DNA from: Rubrivivax sp.
GTDB lineage: Bacteria > Pseudomonadota > Gammaproteobacteria > Burkholderiales > Burkholderiaceae_C
Assembly: GCA_027491255.1 (NCBI GenBank)
Contig: JAIXWM010000042.1
Span: 1-56,625, forward strand
Length of the DNA: 56,625 bases
Direction of reading: 5' to 3'
Positions within the stretch are counted from its first letter, which is position 1; the number at the start of each line of letters is the position of its first letter. This document shows positions 1-13,000 of this stretch, one piece after another. The translations under genes were made by a program, and so were the position numbers. The notes beneath the pieces were generated by a model. That model had not been told where the DNA came from. It searched no databases and saw only the letters and a program-made list of their open reading frames with translations.

Positions 1-1003
1 CGCACCGTCACCGCCACGTCGCCCACCGTCACACCGTCGGCCTCGGTGACGTAGACCGCCCCCGTGGCCGCCAGCGCCGTCAGCGTGTCCACGCTCGTGC
101 TCAGGTGGCGTCCGCCCGCGCCGATGCCACCCTGCGCCTGCAGCCTCAGGTTCGTCGCCGTCACGTTCACCGTGCTGCCGACTGCGTTGGTCAGGCTGCC
201 GGCATCGCTGTCGATGCTGACATGGGCGGCCGTCACATGGCCCACCGTGACGTCGCCCTGCGCGCGCAGCCTGGCGCTGCTGCCCGTGGCCGTCACGTGG
301 CTGGTGCCCGCCATCGTCAGCGCGCCCGCCACCGCATTCAGGCTCACCGTGCCGGTACCTGCCGTGGCCACGTCCACGTTCGCGCCCAGCACCAGGTCCT
401 GGCCCGCGCGAAGCGTGATGTCGCCCGTGCCGCTGCGGATGTCCGCCGCCGCGCCCGCCGTCACGCTGCCCGCGCTGGCTTCGATGCGCACCGAGCCCGT
501 GCCGTTCGCGCTCACCGCCTGGCCCGCCCCGGTGGCCGTGCCGTCGTTCAGCACGACGTCGCCCAGGGTGGCCACCAGCACGATGTGGCCGTTGGCCAGC
601 GTCGTCAGGTCGCTCTGCGCCACATCCGCCACATTCGCGGTCGTTGCGTCGGCATTGAACTCGCGCACCGTCACCGCGACGTCGCCCAGCGCCACGCCGT
701 TGGCCTCGGTCAGGTAGACCGATCCCGTGGCCGCCAGCGCCGTGAGGGTGTCCACACTCGTGCTCAGCGGATTCGTGTTCGCGCCGATGCCGCCCTGCGC
801 CTGCAGCCTCAGGTCCGTCGCCGTCACGTTCACCGTGCTGCCGGCCGCGTTGACCAGGCTGCCGGCATCGCTGTCGATGCTCACGTGGGCCGCCGTCACG
901 TGGCTCACCGTGATGTCGCCCTGCGCCCGCAGCCGCGCGCTGCCCGTTGCGGCCGTGACCTCGGCATCGCCGGCCATCGTCAGCGCACCGCCCTGGGCGT
1001 CGA
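1..1003 (-). repeat. Near-identical ~330-nt segments at 663-nt offset, at the window edge
   Basis: Positions 1 to about 340 and 664 to about 1000 align at an offset of exactly 663 nt (221 codons) with few differences. The encoded segment includes ITVSHVTAAHVSIDSDAG / VTVGHVTAAHVSIDSDAG, LRLQAQGGIGA and STSVDTLTALAATG. The stretches between the copies are only loosely similar. The left copy is cut by the edge, so further copies may follow outside. Confidence 0.85.
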
Positions 1004-4000
1004 TGCTGATCGTGCCGCCGGCAGCCGTGCTCACATCCACGTCGGGCGCCGTCAAGCTGCCCAGCAGCACGTTGGCCGCGGCCTTCAGCGTGACGTGGCC
1101 GCTCGCGCTCGACACGTCGCCGTTCAGCACGAGCTTGCTGCCCGCGCCCGTCGCGCTGAGCCGCACGTTGTCGCGGGCCACCACGCCGCCGCCGACCGCC
1201 TCCACCGTGATCGTGCCGGCCGCGTCGAGCACGATGTCTCCGGCACTGTCCAGGCCCTTGGCGCTCGTGCCGCCCAGCGTCTGGACGCCGCCCGCGCCGT
1301 CAGGACGGTAGACCTTGACGCCCAGGCCACCGCCCACGGTCACATCACCCGCGGAAGACAGGAAGATGCCTGCACCGCCTATGCGGGTGCTCATGCTGAC
1401 GCGGTCCACGCCCACCGCGAAGGGCTGCGCAGCGCTGCCGATGGGCCCGCCGACTTCCAGGCGCAGCCGCTTGGCCGTGACACTGAGGCTGCCAGCGCCG
1501 AACACCGGTGTCGGCCCATCGGTGTCGAGCCAGATTCCGTCCGCCACGAGCGTGGCGGCCGTGATCGCGCCCGCCGACCTGACTCTCAGGTCGCTGCCCG
1601 GCGCCGAGATCACGTTGCGCGACGTCATGACCACCCGGCCCGACTGCGAGGACAGGTTGATGGTGCCTGTCGCCGCCGACGCCATGGTCCGCACCGTGAT
1701 CCGGTCTGTCAGCACGAGGTCGCCCTCGGCCTCGAGGCTGATCGCCCCGCGCTGGGATTCCAGGTTGCGCAGCAGGTGCAGTTCGCTGCCGGCACCGGCG
1801 CTCACGAGATGCAGGCCGCGATCGCCCGTGGCCACCACCCGGTCAGTCACGGTCATCACGCCGACGCCCTGGCCGATCAGGCTGATCCCGCCAAGATCGA
1901 TGGGTGCGTTGGCATCGAAGGCCCGCACTGAAAGCGCTGCGGGCCCCGAGATCGTCAGGCGCAGCGCCTCGAGCGCGGCGCTGCCTGCCGGCCTGGCGAC
2001 GCCCTCCACCAGGCCGCCGCCGATGATCAGCAGGTTGCCGCCGGCAGACCCGCCCGCGGCAGTCGCCGAGACGACCGGCCCGGTGAAGGCGATGCGCTCC
2101 ACGCTCTCGAACCGCAGGCCCGAGGCGGAGGACAGGTCGAGGCCCTTCACGAAGCGAAGTTCGTCCACGCCGATGACCCGCATCGATCCGCCCGAGCTCA
2201 CGCGCACGGACTCGTCGAAGCGCACGTCACCCCAGGCCGAGACCTGGAGATCGCCAGCCACCGCCACCGCCTGCAGGACGCCGATGTCCGCGGCCACGGC
2301 AGGCGGGGTCGCCAGGCGCAGGGCTCCGGCCACGGTGATATCCGGCAGGGCGGCATCGGTGGTCGTGACCGTGCCACCCTGACCGTTCACCCGCAGCGTG
2401 GCCACCGTCACCGGACCGAGCTCGAACGAGCGGGCACTGTCGATGAACACCGAAGCCGTGTTGTTCGCGGACCGCGTGCTCAGGCTGAGCCGACTGGCGT
2501 CGATGGCAAGCGGCAGCGATGACGCGCCCACAGCCCCACCGGCGTCGATGCGCAGCGCAGCGGCCTTGACCGTCCCCGCCGAGGCGGTGACGACGCCGAT
2601 CGCCCCGGACAGCGTCGTGAGCGCAAGTTCGGATTGGCTCATCACGGACGAGATCTGCATCGATCCCCCTGCACTCAGACGCAGGTCGCCCGTCGTCGCC
2701 GAGCCGATCACCGAGGCGGCTGTCATGGTCAGATCGCCTCCGGCCCGCAGTTGCAGCGTGCCCCCGTCGGCGCGGACGTCTGCCCCGTCGAGCAGAGACA
2801 GCAGGCCCGAGCTCTCGATCGCGACATGCCCGGCGCCGCCGATCACGTCGCGCAGCAGGCGCAACTCGCCGCCCACGCCGCCGCCAGACTGCCGCAGGCT
2901 GAGGTCGATGCTGCGCCCGGCAGGCGCCATCACCGGGTCGATCACCGACAGCCGCCCCACATCGGTGGCGGACACGCTGATCCCACCCAGGTCGACAGGC
3001 TGTTCGGCATCGACCGCGTTCAACACCAGCATCGACGACCCGCTTGCCGCCAGGCGCAGCCATTCGCCGGCACCCGACGACACCACGGAACCCTCGAGGT
3101 GCCCGCCGCCCGACAGCATCAGATTGCCGCCGGCGGTCGCGCCGACCTTCGGCGCCCAGACGTCGTCGACGAAGCGCACCCGGTAGACCTCGTCCAGCAG
3201 CAGCCCGCTCACGCCGCCGGGCAGGCTCGCGTTCTGCGTCAGCTCGACGCCGCCGGTGAAGATCACCTCGTCGGCACCCTCGATGATCAGGCGTCCGCCG
3301 ATCACATGGACCGTCGAATCGAATCGAACGACGCCGGTCGCGTGGATGTAGAGATCACCGTGGACCGTCACGGTCTTCTCGAACACCACGTCGACCGCAT
3401 CGGTGATCCGCAGTTCCTCGAGCGCGTCCGATCCGCCCGTGACGCCGCTGACGCGGATGTTCCCGCCCACGGCCGACAGCGTGAGCTTGTCACTCCCCGC
3501 AAGCCCGTCACCATCGAGGTTGCCCGTGACCGTGATCGAACCTTGCAGCGAGGTCAGGATGGAGTCACCCCGGACCGCGATGGAGTCGTTGACCAGGACC
3601 TCGCCGGCCATCGCCGTGTCGGTGTTGTCGAGCGTGGTCGTGTGGCCGGGTCCGTAGATGCTCAGTTGCGTGCCGTCGATCTCGCCACCCAGGCGGATCG
3701 TGCCGCCGTGCTGGGGCGCCTTGAGCGTCAGCGGTGATGCAAAGACCACCGGTGTCGTCGCATTGGCAATCGTGATCGGGCCGGCGTTGTTGTCGCTGCC
3801 GATCACGATCTCCTGGACGACCAGGTCGTTCATCGCGGTCGACTGGATGAACAGCTGGCCAGGCTGATACGTGCCCGAGGCACCGATCACGATCGCGCCG
3901 GTCGAAATCGCGCCGGACTGGTCGCTGAAGTGCCGGATACGCAGCGGCTCATCCTCTGTGGCCAGCTTCGAGATGGCCTCGGCGATGATCTCTCCGGCGG

Positions 4001-7000
4001 CGACGAAGTCCACGCCGGGGCCGACCCCTTGGCCGTCGGTCCTGGTCGGACGGATCACCTGCACGTCCGGCGCACTGGCCGAGAAGCGCATGCCGTCCTT
4101 GATGTACATCTGGTCGGGCAGTGTGATGGACCCACTGACCTGGAACTCGACGTACTCGGCACGCACGGGCACCTTGAAGGTCACGTTGTCGGCGACCACC
4201 CGCAGCCCGGTCGACAGCCCCAGATCGATGATCGACCGGCCCTGCGGCGCTTCGACGACGATGTCGTCGCCGAACAGCGTGACCTGACCGAGGCCCGGGT
4301 CGAACTCGACGCGCTCGAAGCCGCTGACCGCAGCTCCGTTGCCCAGCTGCAGCACATTGCCGATGCTCGAGCGGTCGACCGGGCGGAAATTCAGCTGCAG
4401 TTCGTCCTGGCCCTGGCTCGCGCCAGCAGCGCCGTTGAGCTGGATCAGTCGTTCGCTGGTGGTCAGCGTGTTGTCGAGCGACACCTCGTACAGATCGGCG
4501 CCGGCCGAGCGGTTGATCACCAGCGGCATGGCCCCGAAGCGGTTGATGGTCAACGTGTCGTTGGTCGGGCTGAGAGTGACCGGCCCCAGGTTGGCAGCAT
4601 CGATGCGCAGATCGCTGCCGCCCGGGTTGAAGATCTCGAAGGTCTGACCGTTGAAGTACGCCTGGAGCCCCGGCGAGGGATCGACCGCCCGCAGGCGCAG
4701 GCTGTTCGCGTCCTGAACCAGGCGCAGTTCCACCCGATCGCTGAGGCGCAAGCCCTTGACTTGATCGAACGAGCCCGACGCAGAGCCGAAGGTCATGATC
4801 ACGAACTCGTCGCCCACCTGCGGCATGAAGTCCCGGTACATGACGACATCGAGCACGCCGTCGAGGACGACATGACCAGTCGCCTGGATCTGGTCGTGGT
4901 TGTCCAGCGCGGAGCCTGGCTGCGTGCCGCCGATCTCGATCTGCAGTGTGTCAGCGGCGGCCAGGGCCAGGCTGGCGTAGTTCGCGATGCCCGGCGAGTT
5001 GCCCGGAGCGATGAAGACACCGCCGTTCTGCGACGGGAAGCGCGGAACGGTCGGCAGCGTGCCACTGAACTCGATCGGGTTCGCTCCCTGCGTGTCGACA
5101 ACCGTGTTGGCCCCGAGCCCGTCGAGGAACACATAGTGATCGTCGCCCAGTGCGCCGACCAGGCGGTTCTGCTCGGGCCCCGCGTAGAACCAGTCGATGC
5201 CTGCGCCGCCCGTCAGCACGTTCTCACCGCCGCCGGCCACCAGCGCATCGTCGCCACCGGCACCGGTCAGCGTGTCGTCACCGTCATCACCGACCAACAC
5301 CACCCGCGCGGTGCTGCCCATCAGGGCGGTGATCTTGTCGTTGCCGGCACTGCCGACCGCGAAGCCGCCACCTTTGCCGAGCAGGATCGTGTCATCGCCG
5401 TCGCCGCCATCGACATAGACGGGGACATCCGACAGCAGCCACTTGGCGTCCAGCGTGTCCTTGCCGGCGCCGAGTTCGACGACCACCTTGGTGACGCCGG
5501 TGAACTGCTGGTAGTAACTGCCGTTGAATTCCACACCGACCGTGCTGCCGCGCCCGCTGAGGATGAACTTCTCGGCGCCGTCCACGGTGTCGATGAACTT
5601 GCGGTCGGCCGCGGTGGGCCCCGCATGGAGGTAGAGGACACCACCGGTGACGTGCCCCATCAGCGGTTGCGGGTTCGGCGCCTGGTATTCCAGGTCGAAC
5701 AGCGTCTGCCGGAAGATCTCCTTCTCGCCCTCGAACAAAGTCACATAGAACGCCTTGATCTTGCCGTAGACCGCGGCGTAGACATCGGCCGTCAAGTGGG
5801 CATTGAAGAGTCCGCTGAGTGACTCGGCGAACTCGACCATGGTCTTGATCTCGGAGCCCCGGACCTTGCCGTCGCCCTTCAGATCGACCCGCGTGACCTG
5901 CCCGTCCTTGTCCCGGACCACGGTCGACGTCCGGATGTCGTTGAGGTCGACACCGGCCTCGACCTCGATCCCGCCCTTGATACCGCCGACCGCGCCGGTG
6001 CCGAAGAACATCGCGTCCACCTCGGCATACAGACCGAGGTCGAAGGTCACGCTGAGTTCGTCCTTGTCGATGCCGCCAGTGCCGGGGACGAAGGCGCCGT
6101 TCTTGAAGTCCGGCAGCGACACGTCGCTGATGTAGAAACCGTCGAGGATGTTCAGGTAATCCCCGGTGTCCAGGGACTTCTGGATGCCGTAGGTGTCGTA
6201 GCCGAAAGCCAGGTCGATCTTGGCGCTGACGCGGCCGTAGGCGCCGATGTCGAGCGAGGGCTTCTGCAGCGGCAGGCCCAGCAGCGGCGGCAGCGGCAGC
6301 GACAGCAACTCCACATCGAAGCCGATGTCGTAGCTCAGCAGCGGCATCTCGTAGGTGAAGAGCGTGGCGTTGCCCCCGCTCAGCAGCTTCGACCAGTTGC
6401 CGATGTCGGTGACGTATTCCCAGATCTTGAAGCCCGAACGGTCGGTGGACTTCCCCCCACCCTGCGCACCCCGGCTCATGTCGTCCATCTTCTTGACGAC
6501 GAAGGCCGGTGCCGTGGACATGGCCCCGCTGGCGCCGACAAGGGTGTCGATCTGCGAGGAGTTCTTCCAGGTCACCTGCGACGACCCGATCCCGAGCACG
6601 TGGCCGAGGATCAGTTCGCCACCGGTGTTCTCGAGGCTCTTGACGAAGTCCGGCAGGTTCAGCACGAAGCGCGCGGCATCCAGGAAAGCCCAGTTGACCG
6701 GAGTGATGCGCGTGGAGCCCGGGCTCGAATTGTTGACCTCGATGATCAAGTCGATCACGCCCTTGAGCGTGGGGTCGTCCAGCAGCAGGTCCAGGCCGTC
6801 GACGCGGGTGTAGAAAGCTTCGACCACGGGTTTGATGGGACCCAAAGCATCCGAGACCCGGTCTGCGATGGGCTTGAGGAAGTCCTGGACGAAGGAGCCC
6901 AGGTCCAGGCGCAGGTACTCGATGTTGAAGCTCGGTGCGCTCATCGCCTGCCCGAGCTTCCAGTCCCAGTCGAAGACGATGTCGCCACGCATCTTGGGCA

Positions 7001-10000
7001 TGAACGTGGCGTCGGGGACCGACAAGGTGACCCCGAGCCGGACGTCCGCGCTCAGCCCGAACTCGAGGTCGATCGCCTCGGCAGGGTTGCTGAGCAGGTC
7101 CGACACGGTCAACCGGCCGGCCGCGTTGCCCGACAGGTCGATGTGCAATCCACCGCCGATGCCGCTGGGCTGGAAACCCGGCTTGCCGGGGTTGTTGTCG
7201 CGGTCGATGACATCGGCTTGCATGAACAGGAATTGACCCGATCCCGCGAACGGCGTGATCAGATCGGGGTCGAGCGGCGAGCCGTCCAGATACAGCGCCA
7301 CGTCGAACTCGAACTCCGGATCCGCCGGATTGGCGTTGGTGCGCAGGTAGAAGCCGTCCTTGACCGACAGGCCAAAGCCGAAATCGAAGGACCAGTCCAC
7401 GCCCAACGCGAAGCCACCGTCGATGTTCAGCGCGATCCCGGGGATCGAGAAGTCGAGCGGGATGTCGATGCCATCGCCCAGGATGTGGCCGCCGAGCAGC
7501 GCCTTGACTTGAAGGGCATCCGCGTCATCGGGCAACTCCAGCCCGACGTGCCAGTCCTCGATCCGCTTGCCCTGCTCGTCGTAGAGCTCGATGACGACAT
7601 CATCGATGTCGACCACACCGTCGGCGTTGCTGTCCTGCAGGATGTCCAGACCGTCGAAGGTCGTGTACAGCGTGGACTGCAGCAGGTCCAGCAAGGCGCC
7701 CTCTTCCTTCAGCGTGCTGCGCAGGTCGCTCAGCAGGCCGCCCCGCAGATCACCGATCATCGTGCCGGCCTGCTGCAGCTTGGTGCCGATCATCGGGATG
7801 TCGGCAGCGACGCCACTCTCGAACATGTCCTGCACCACGCCCAGACCGAGGTCGACCCCGTCCAGCAGCGGGGTGGGGTCGTTGATCAGCTGCAGCAGCA
7901 GGCTGCGGGAATTGGCGGCGTTGAAGTAGTTGCCGACCGCGCCGGCGATGTCCGGCATCTCGAACAGGATGGGCGGGCTCGAGCCGCGCGAGTCGTCGCC
8001 CGCCAGATAGAGCATCAGCTGGCGCAGCGCGTCATCGCCGTAGACCGGATTGGTCTTGAGCGTGATGTCGCCGATCTCGATGCGCTTGGCGCCGATCATC
8101 AGCGCCAGCGGCAGGTCCATCCCGAAGCCGCCCTTCAGGCTGATGTCGTAACTCTTCTCCTTGTCGTAGCGAACGACCAGGGCCGCGGCCTGACCAGCTG
8201 CCGCAGGAAGGGCATCGGCAGCGCTGTCGACCAGGCCGTCCTGGTCGAAGACGACGTGACCGTCGAGCACCGCGAGCCCGACACCGCCGATGTCGAAGCT
8301 CATGTCCAGGTCTTCGCCGACGAAGCGCGCGGAGAGCGTCAGGGCGGTGTCCTCACTCAGGGTGACGAGGTCAGCGTCCGGGTCCCTGTCGCCCATGGGC
8401 AGCGCAATGTCGAAGGCCACCACAAGGTCGGCGCTGACTTCCAGATCCAGCCTGGCCGCGGCGTTGCCGTTCACCAGCTGGGCGAGGTTGCTGTCGGCCG
8501 ACTGGCCGGCGAGTTCAAGCAGTTGGTCGAGATCGAGCCCGATGTTGAACTTCGACGCGTATTCGGCGCCGAGATTCAGGCGAACGCCGAGCACGCCACG
8601 CTCGGCATCGACCGTCATCACGAAGAGGTCGGGGTCGGTCAGCCCGAGCGCGTGCTCGATCTGCAGCTCGACCTCCTGGAAGAAGGCGGCCGGCGTGGCG
8701 CCGGCCTGCTCGACCTTGGCCAGGAAGTTGTCTGCAGCACCCAGCAGGTCGCCGAGCGAGCGGTCGACGATCGGCAGGGTCTGGCTGTAGAAGGGTTGAG
8801 CCTCGACGAGCTCGGTGACCAGTCCGATGCCGCTGCGCAGGCCCGAGATGATGTCCTCGAAGCCGAGCTTGCTGACGTCGAAGGCCCGACCCAGGTCAGG
8901 CAGGACGACCTGGACGCTCGAGAGGTCGAGCAGGTCGGGAACCGTCACCGAGAGCTCGAGGTCGGGCGCGATGTCGAGATCGAAGGAACCGGCCCCGGCA
9001 CTCAGACCGCGCAGCCGCGCATAGGCGTCACCTTCGGCATCGAAGCGCAGTGACCCGAAGAACTCGCTGCTCAGCAGCTCGTCGAAGCCGAAGCGGGCGC
9101 TGTCATGCGTCGCCGGATCGTCGTCCCGGTCGAAGCCCAGGCTCAGCCCGGCGTGCAGCCCGACGCCCGAGCCGGTGCCGGCGCCGCCCGCGGTGAGCCT
9201 CAGGAAGCCCAGCGCGGCGGTGACCTCGAGGTCAGCCACCTCGAGGTCGAGATCGCCCTCCAGGCGCAGCCGGTCGATCGCGAGCTGGATGCCATCAGGG
9301 CTCAGATTGAGAATGAAATCCACGCCCGCGCTCAGACCGAGGTCGAACTGGCCCCGGGCCTGGGTCGACAGCGACAGCGAGTCGCCCAGGTCGAAGCCCA
9401 GGTCGATCGGCGTGTCGACGTCGACAAGATCCGCGTTGAAGACGATGGGCACCCGCAGATCGCCGCTGGTCAGATCGAAGCTCGCCTTCAGATCGTTGCC
9501 AGCCTGGTCTTTGCCCAGCACGCCGGAGCGGTTCAGCGCATCGACGAACTCCTGGATCGTGGAGATGCGCTCGGTAGGTGTCTGGATGCTGAAGGCCAGA
9601 CCGGTGCTGGCCGTGGGGAAACGCCCTTCCACCGACAGCGAAAGCCCGTCCTGCGCAACCTTGGCGATCCGCAGCGGATCAGCCACGCCGTCGGCGACCA
9701 GCAGTTGACCCACCAGGCTCGGTGAGAACCGGCCGCCCGCGTAGCCGGTCGTCGCGATCTTCAGGACGCTGCTGCCCGCGGTGACTGCCCCGGTTCCAGT
9801 GCCCAGGGTCTGGACCGGACGGTCAAAGTCGATCCGGTCGATCACCTGGGTCTCGAACTGGCCCGCCAGGTCGAGCAGGCTGTCCAGCGACTGCGAGATG
9901 AAGGGCAACTGGCCCAGGCCCATCTCGTCGAGGTCGACCGAGCGCAGGTAGTCCAGCAACTCGGGCAGGGCCAGGATCAGGCGTTCCGCCGTGAAGCCGT

Positions 10001-13000
10001 TGAAGCCGAGGAAGCGGTCGAAGTTCTCGGTCTTCAGGCTGCTGAGCAGCGTGCCTTCGATGAGCGAGCCGTCGAGCGACACGCGCGCCTGCTGCGTGGG
10101 GTCGCTGAGCTCGATGCCGGCCACCGAGGCGTAGACCGGCAGGTCGGCCTTGAAGCTGTCGCTGATGTCGTAGTCGAATTGACCGTCGACGTAGGACATC
10201 TCGACGCCGAAGGCGCCCGAGATCGACGCGGTCTGCGCACCGGCGCCGGCCTTGCCGATCGCCACGGCCAGCGGACCGATCGATGCGCCCAGCACCAGAT
10301 CGCTGGCCGAGAAGGCCGCATCCAGACTGAAATCGTTCAGCGCAAAGTCCGCCGTGACGCCATCGCTCCAGTCGACCGAGAACGCCAGGTCGACGTTGGC
10401 CGCGACCGCGACGCCGAGATCGAGGGCCGCGTCCAGGCTCAGCCCGATCGGCTCGAATCCGGCCGACAGGTCCAGAGGCACGTTGCGGCTGAAATTCAGT
10501 TGACCGTCGAAGCCGAGGTTGAACCCATCGCCGTCGAGACTGAAGGTCAGGCCCTGGCCCTCCTGACCGGCCAGCCAGTGCTCCTGCAGATAGGCCATGA
10601 GGCCGCGCAGCGTCGGCACGCCCCCGGCCATCGTCGGCGACGGGAGTTCTGGGAAGTCTTCAGGACTGAGGTAGGCCTGCATGTAGTCGCCCAGGCGCAC
10701 GACAGCCGTGAGCCCGGTCAGCTCGCCCAGGCGCAGGTTGAGCATCGGCAGCGGTTCGGCCTGCTCCAGCGCCTCGCGCTGGGCACTCAGCGGCTGGGCC
10801 AACTCGATCAGCGTGTCGCGCAGCACGCCGCCGATCGAGACGTCGATGGCTGCGAAGTCCACGTCGATCTCGGTCGAGTCGACGCCATCGGCGAACTCGA
10901 TCGCGACGGTCTTGCCGCCGACGGTGACGATTTCGTCCACGGCCACGCCCGTGCGGTTCATCGCGATCGAGGCCGGGACGATCAGGTTGATGTCGTCCAG
11001 CAACTCGGCCTGGGCCACGCCCGAGGCCGCCACGGCCCAGCCGCCGTCCTCGAGGATCAGCAAGCCGATCTCGCCGTCGTAGATGCCGGCCGTACGGCCC
11101 CCGACCGTGAGCTCGGCCTTCAGGCCGGTGCCGCCGATCAGCATCTGGGTCTCGTCGAGCGTGACTTCGAAGCTGCCCTGGACGTCCACCACCTCGGCGA
11201 GCCCGAACTCGACGGAGCCCCCGAGCTTCAGATAGTCCTTCGCCTCCACCGGCAGTTCGACGCCCTTGGGCAGACGCTGCTGCGAGAGGTCGAAATCGAT
11301 CACCCGGCCGCCGGCACCCGCATTGGCCTGCAGCGCCATGCTGCCGCTCAGCGTCAGCCCGTCGATACCCACCAGCTTGGCGGCACCGGAGGCGCTGAGG
11401 CCGTAATAGACATCGCCGTCCTCGGCGAGTGACTGGATCCGGAAGCCCTGGTTCGTCGAGGTCGCTGCGAACGCTCTGTCCAGCGTCAACGACAGACCGT
11501 CGGAAGACACCTCCTGGATCAGGAAACGGCCCTCCACACCGTCGGCCACCAGGACCTTGCCGACGAGATCGGTGGTGAACTGACCGGGGTAACCCCCATT
11601 GTCGATGGAGAGGATCTGGCTGCCCTGGATGGTCTTGCCGGTCCCCCGGCCCAGCACCTCGATCGCCCTGCCCAGCACAAGATCGAGGCTCGCGTCCTCC
11701 ACCAGCACCGCGACATCGCCGAACCCGGCCCGCACGGTCACCCGGTCGGCCGTCAGCGTCGTCAGGTTCATGGGCACAACACTGCTGTCGTCGAGGACCA
11801 TGTCCTGGTCCTGCGCGGTGTTGATCGCCACCTCGCCCGAGACCTGGACCAGATCACCGATCTTGATCTCGACGCCCGCGCTCACCGCCAGGAAAGCGCC
11901 CCTCGAGGCCGCGAAGTCCAACGTCTGCGTGCTGCCGCCCGGCAAGTCCAATTCGACCGGCGCTTTGCTCCAGTCCAGCACCGGGACGTTCGTCGTGCCC
12001 CCTGCCGAGCGGTTGAACTGCAATCCGAGCGAATTCGCCGAGATCGTCAACCCGTCCAGCGCGGGGATGCCGAGATCGGAAATGTCGAGGCCCACCTCGT
12101 CGGCGCTGGCCTTCAGTGCCGTCCAGCTGCGCGCGGACTGCCCGCTGGCGGGCGACGCTTCCTTGTAGAGCGCAAATGCCAGGTCCAGGCCCTCGAGGCC
12201 GACGGAAACGCCGGCCTGCGAGCCGAGGGAAAGATCCAGGCTCGCGTTCAGATCGCTCGCCGCAGCGACCAGCGTGTCGACTTCGACCCGCTCGCTGCCG
12301 ACCTGGACCGTCTCACGCCCTTGCTCGAAGAGCACCGAGCCGTGGGCCGAGAAGACGTCGCCGATGCCCAACTCGAACGTGCCTGCAGCCTGCAGTCGCT
12401 GGCCCGAGAAGTCCAGCTCGGCCCATGGGCTCGATGTCGGGCCGAAACGTTCGGGGGCCGACTTCCAGTCAAGCGTGGGCAGCGCGGTCGGGCTGGCCTG
12501 GGTCGCGAACGCTCGGTTCAGCTCCAGCGTCACGTCGGTGGCGGAAGCCACCAGATCGAAGCGCTCCGTGCCGGCGAGCCCGACCTTGTCGGCCTGTCCG
12601 GCCGCGCTGAGCCAGGTGCGGCCATCGGCGGCGCTCGCCCACACCAGACCGAAGTCCAGGTCTTCCAGGTTCAGGCCCAGCGCATCGGCACTGCCACCAC
12701 CGATGCCGACAAAGGCGTCGACGCCCGCGCCCGAGACGCGCAGCACCTCGGCCGTGACCGTCTGGCCGTCGTCGAGCCGAAGGGCGCGTTCACTTGCAAG
12801 CTCGACCGCGACCGTGCCGCTGACCTGCACCAGTCCGCCGATCCCCAGCTCCACGTCGGCCATCACCGCCAGACGTGCGCCGCGGTCGGCGGAGAGGTCG
12901 ATCGTGACCGTGCCCGCCGGGCCGGCCGCGACCTCCATCGGATGGGCGGCGAAGTTCACCACCGAACCGTCGGCAGCGGCACGCAGGATTTCCACCTCGA

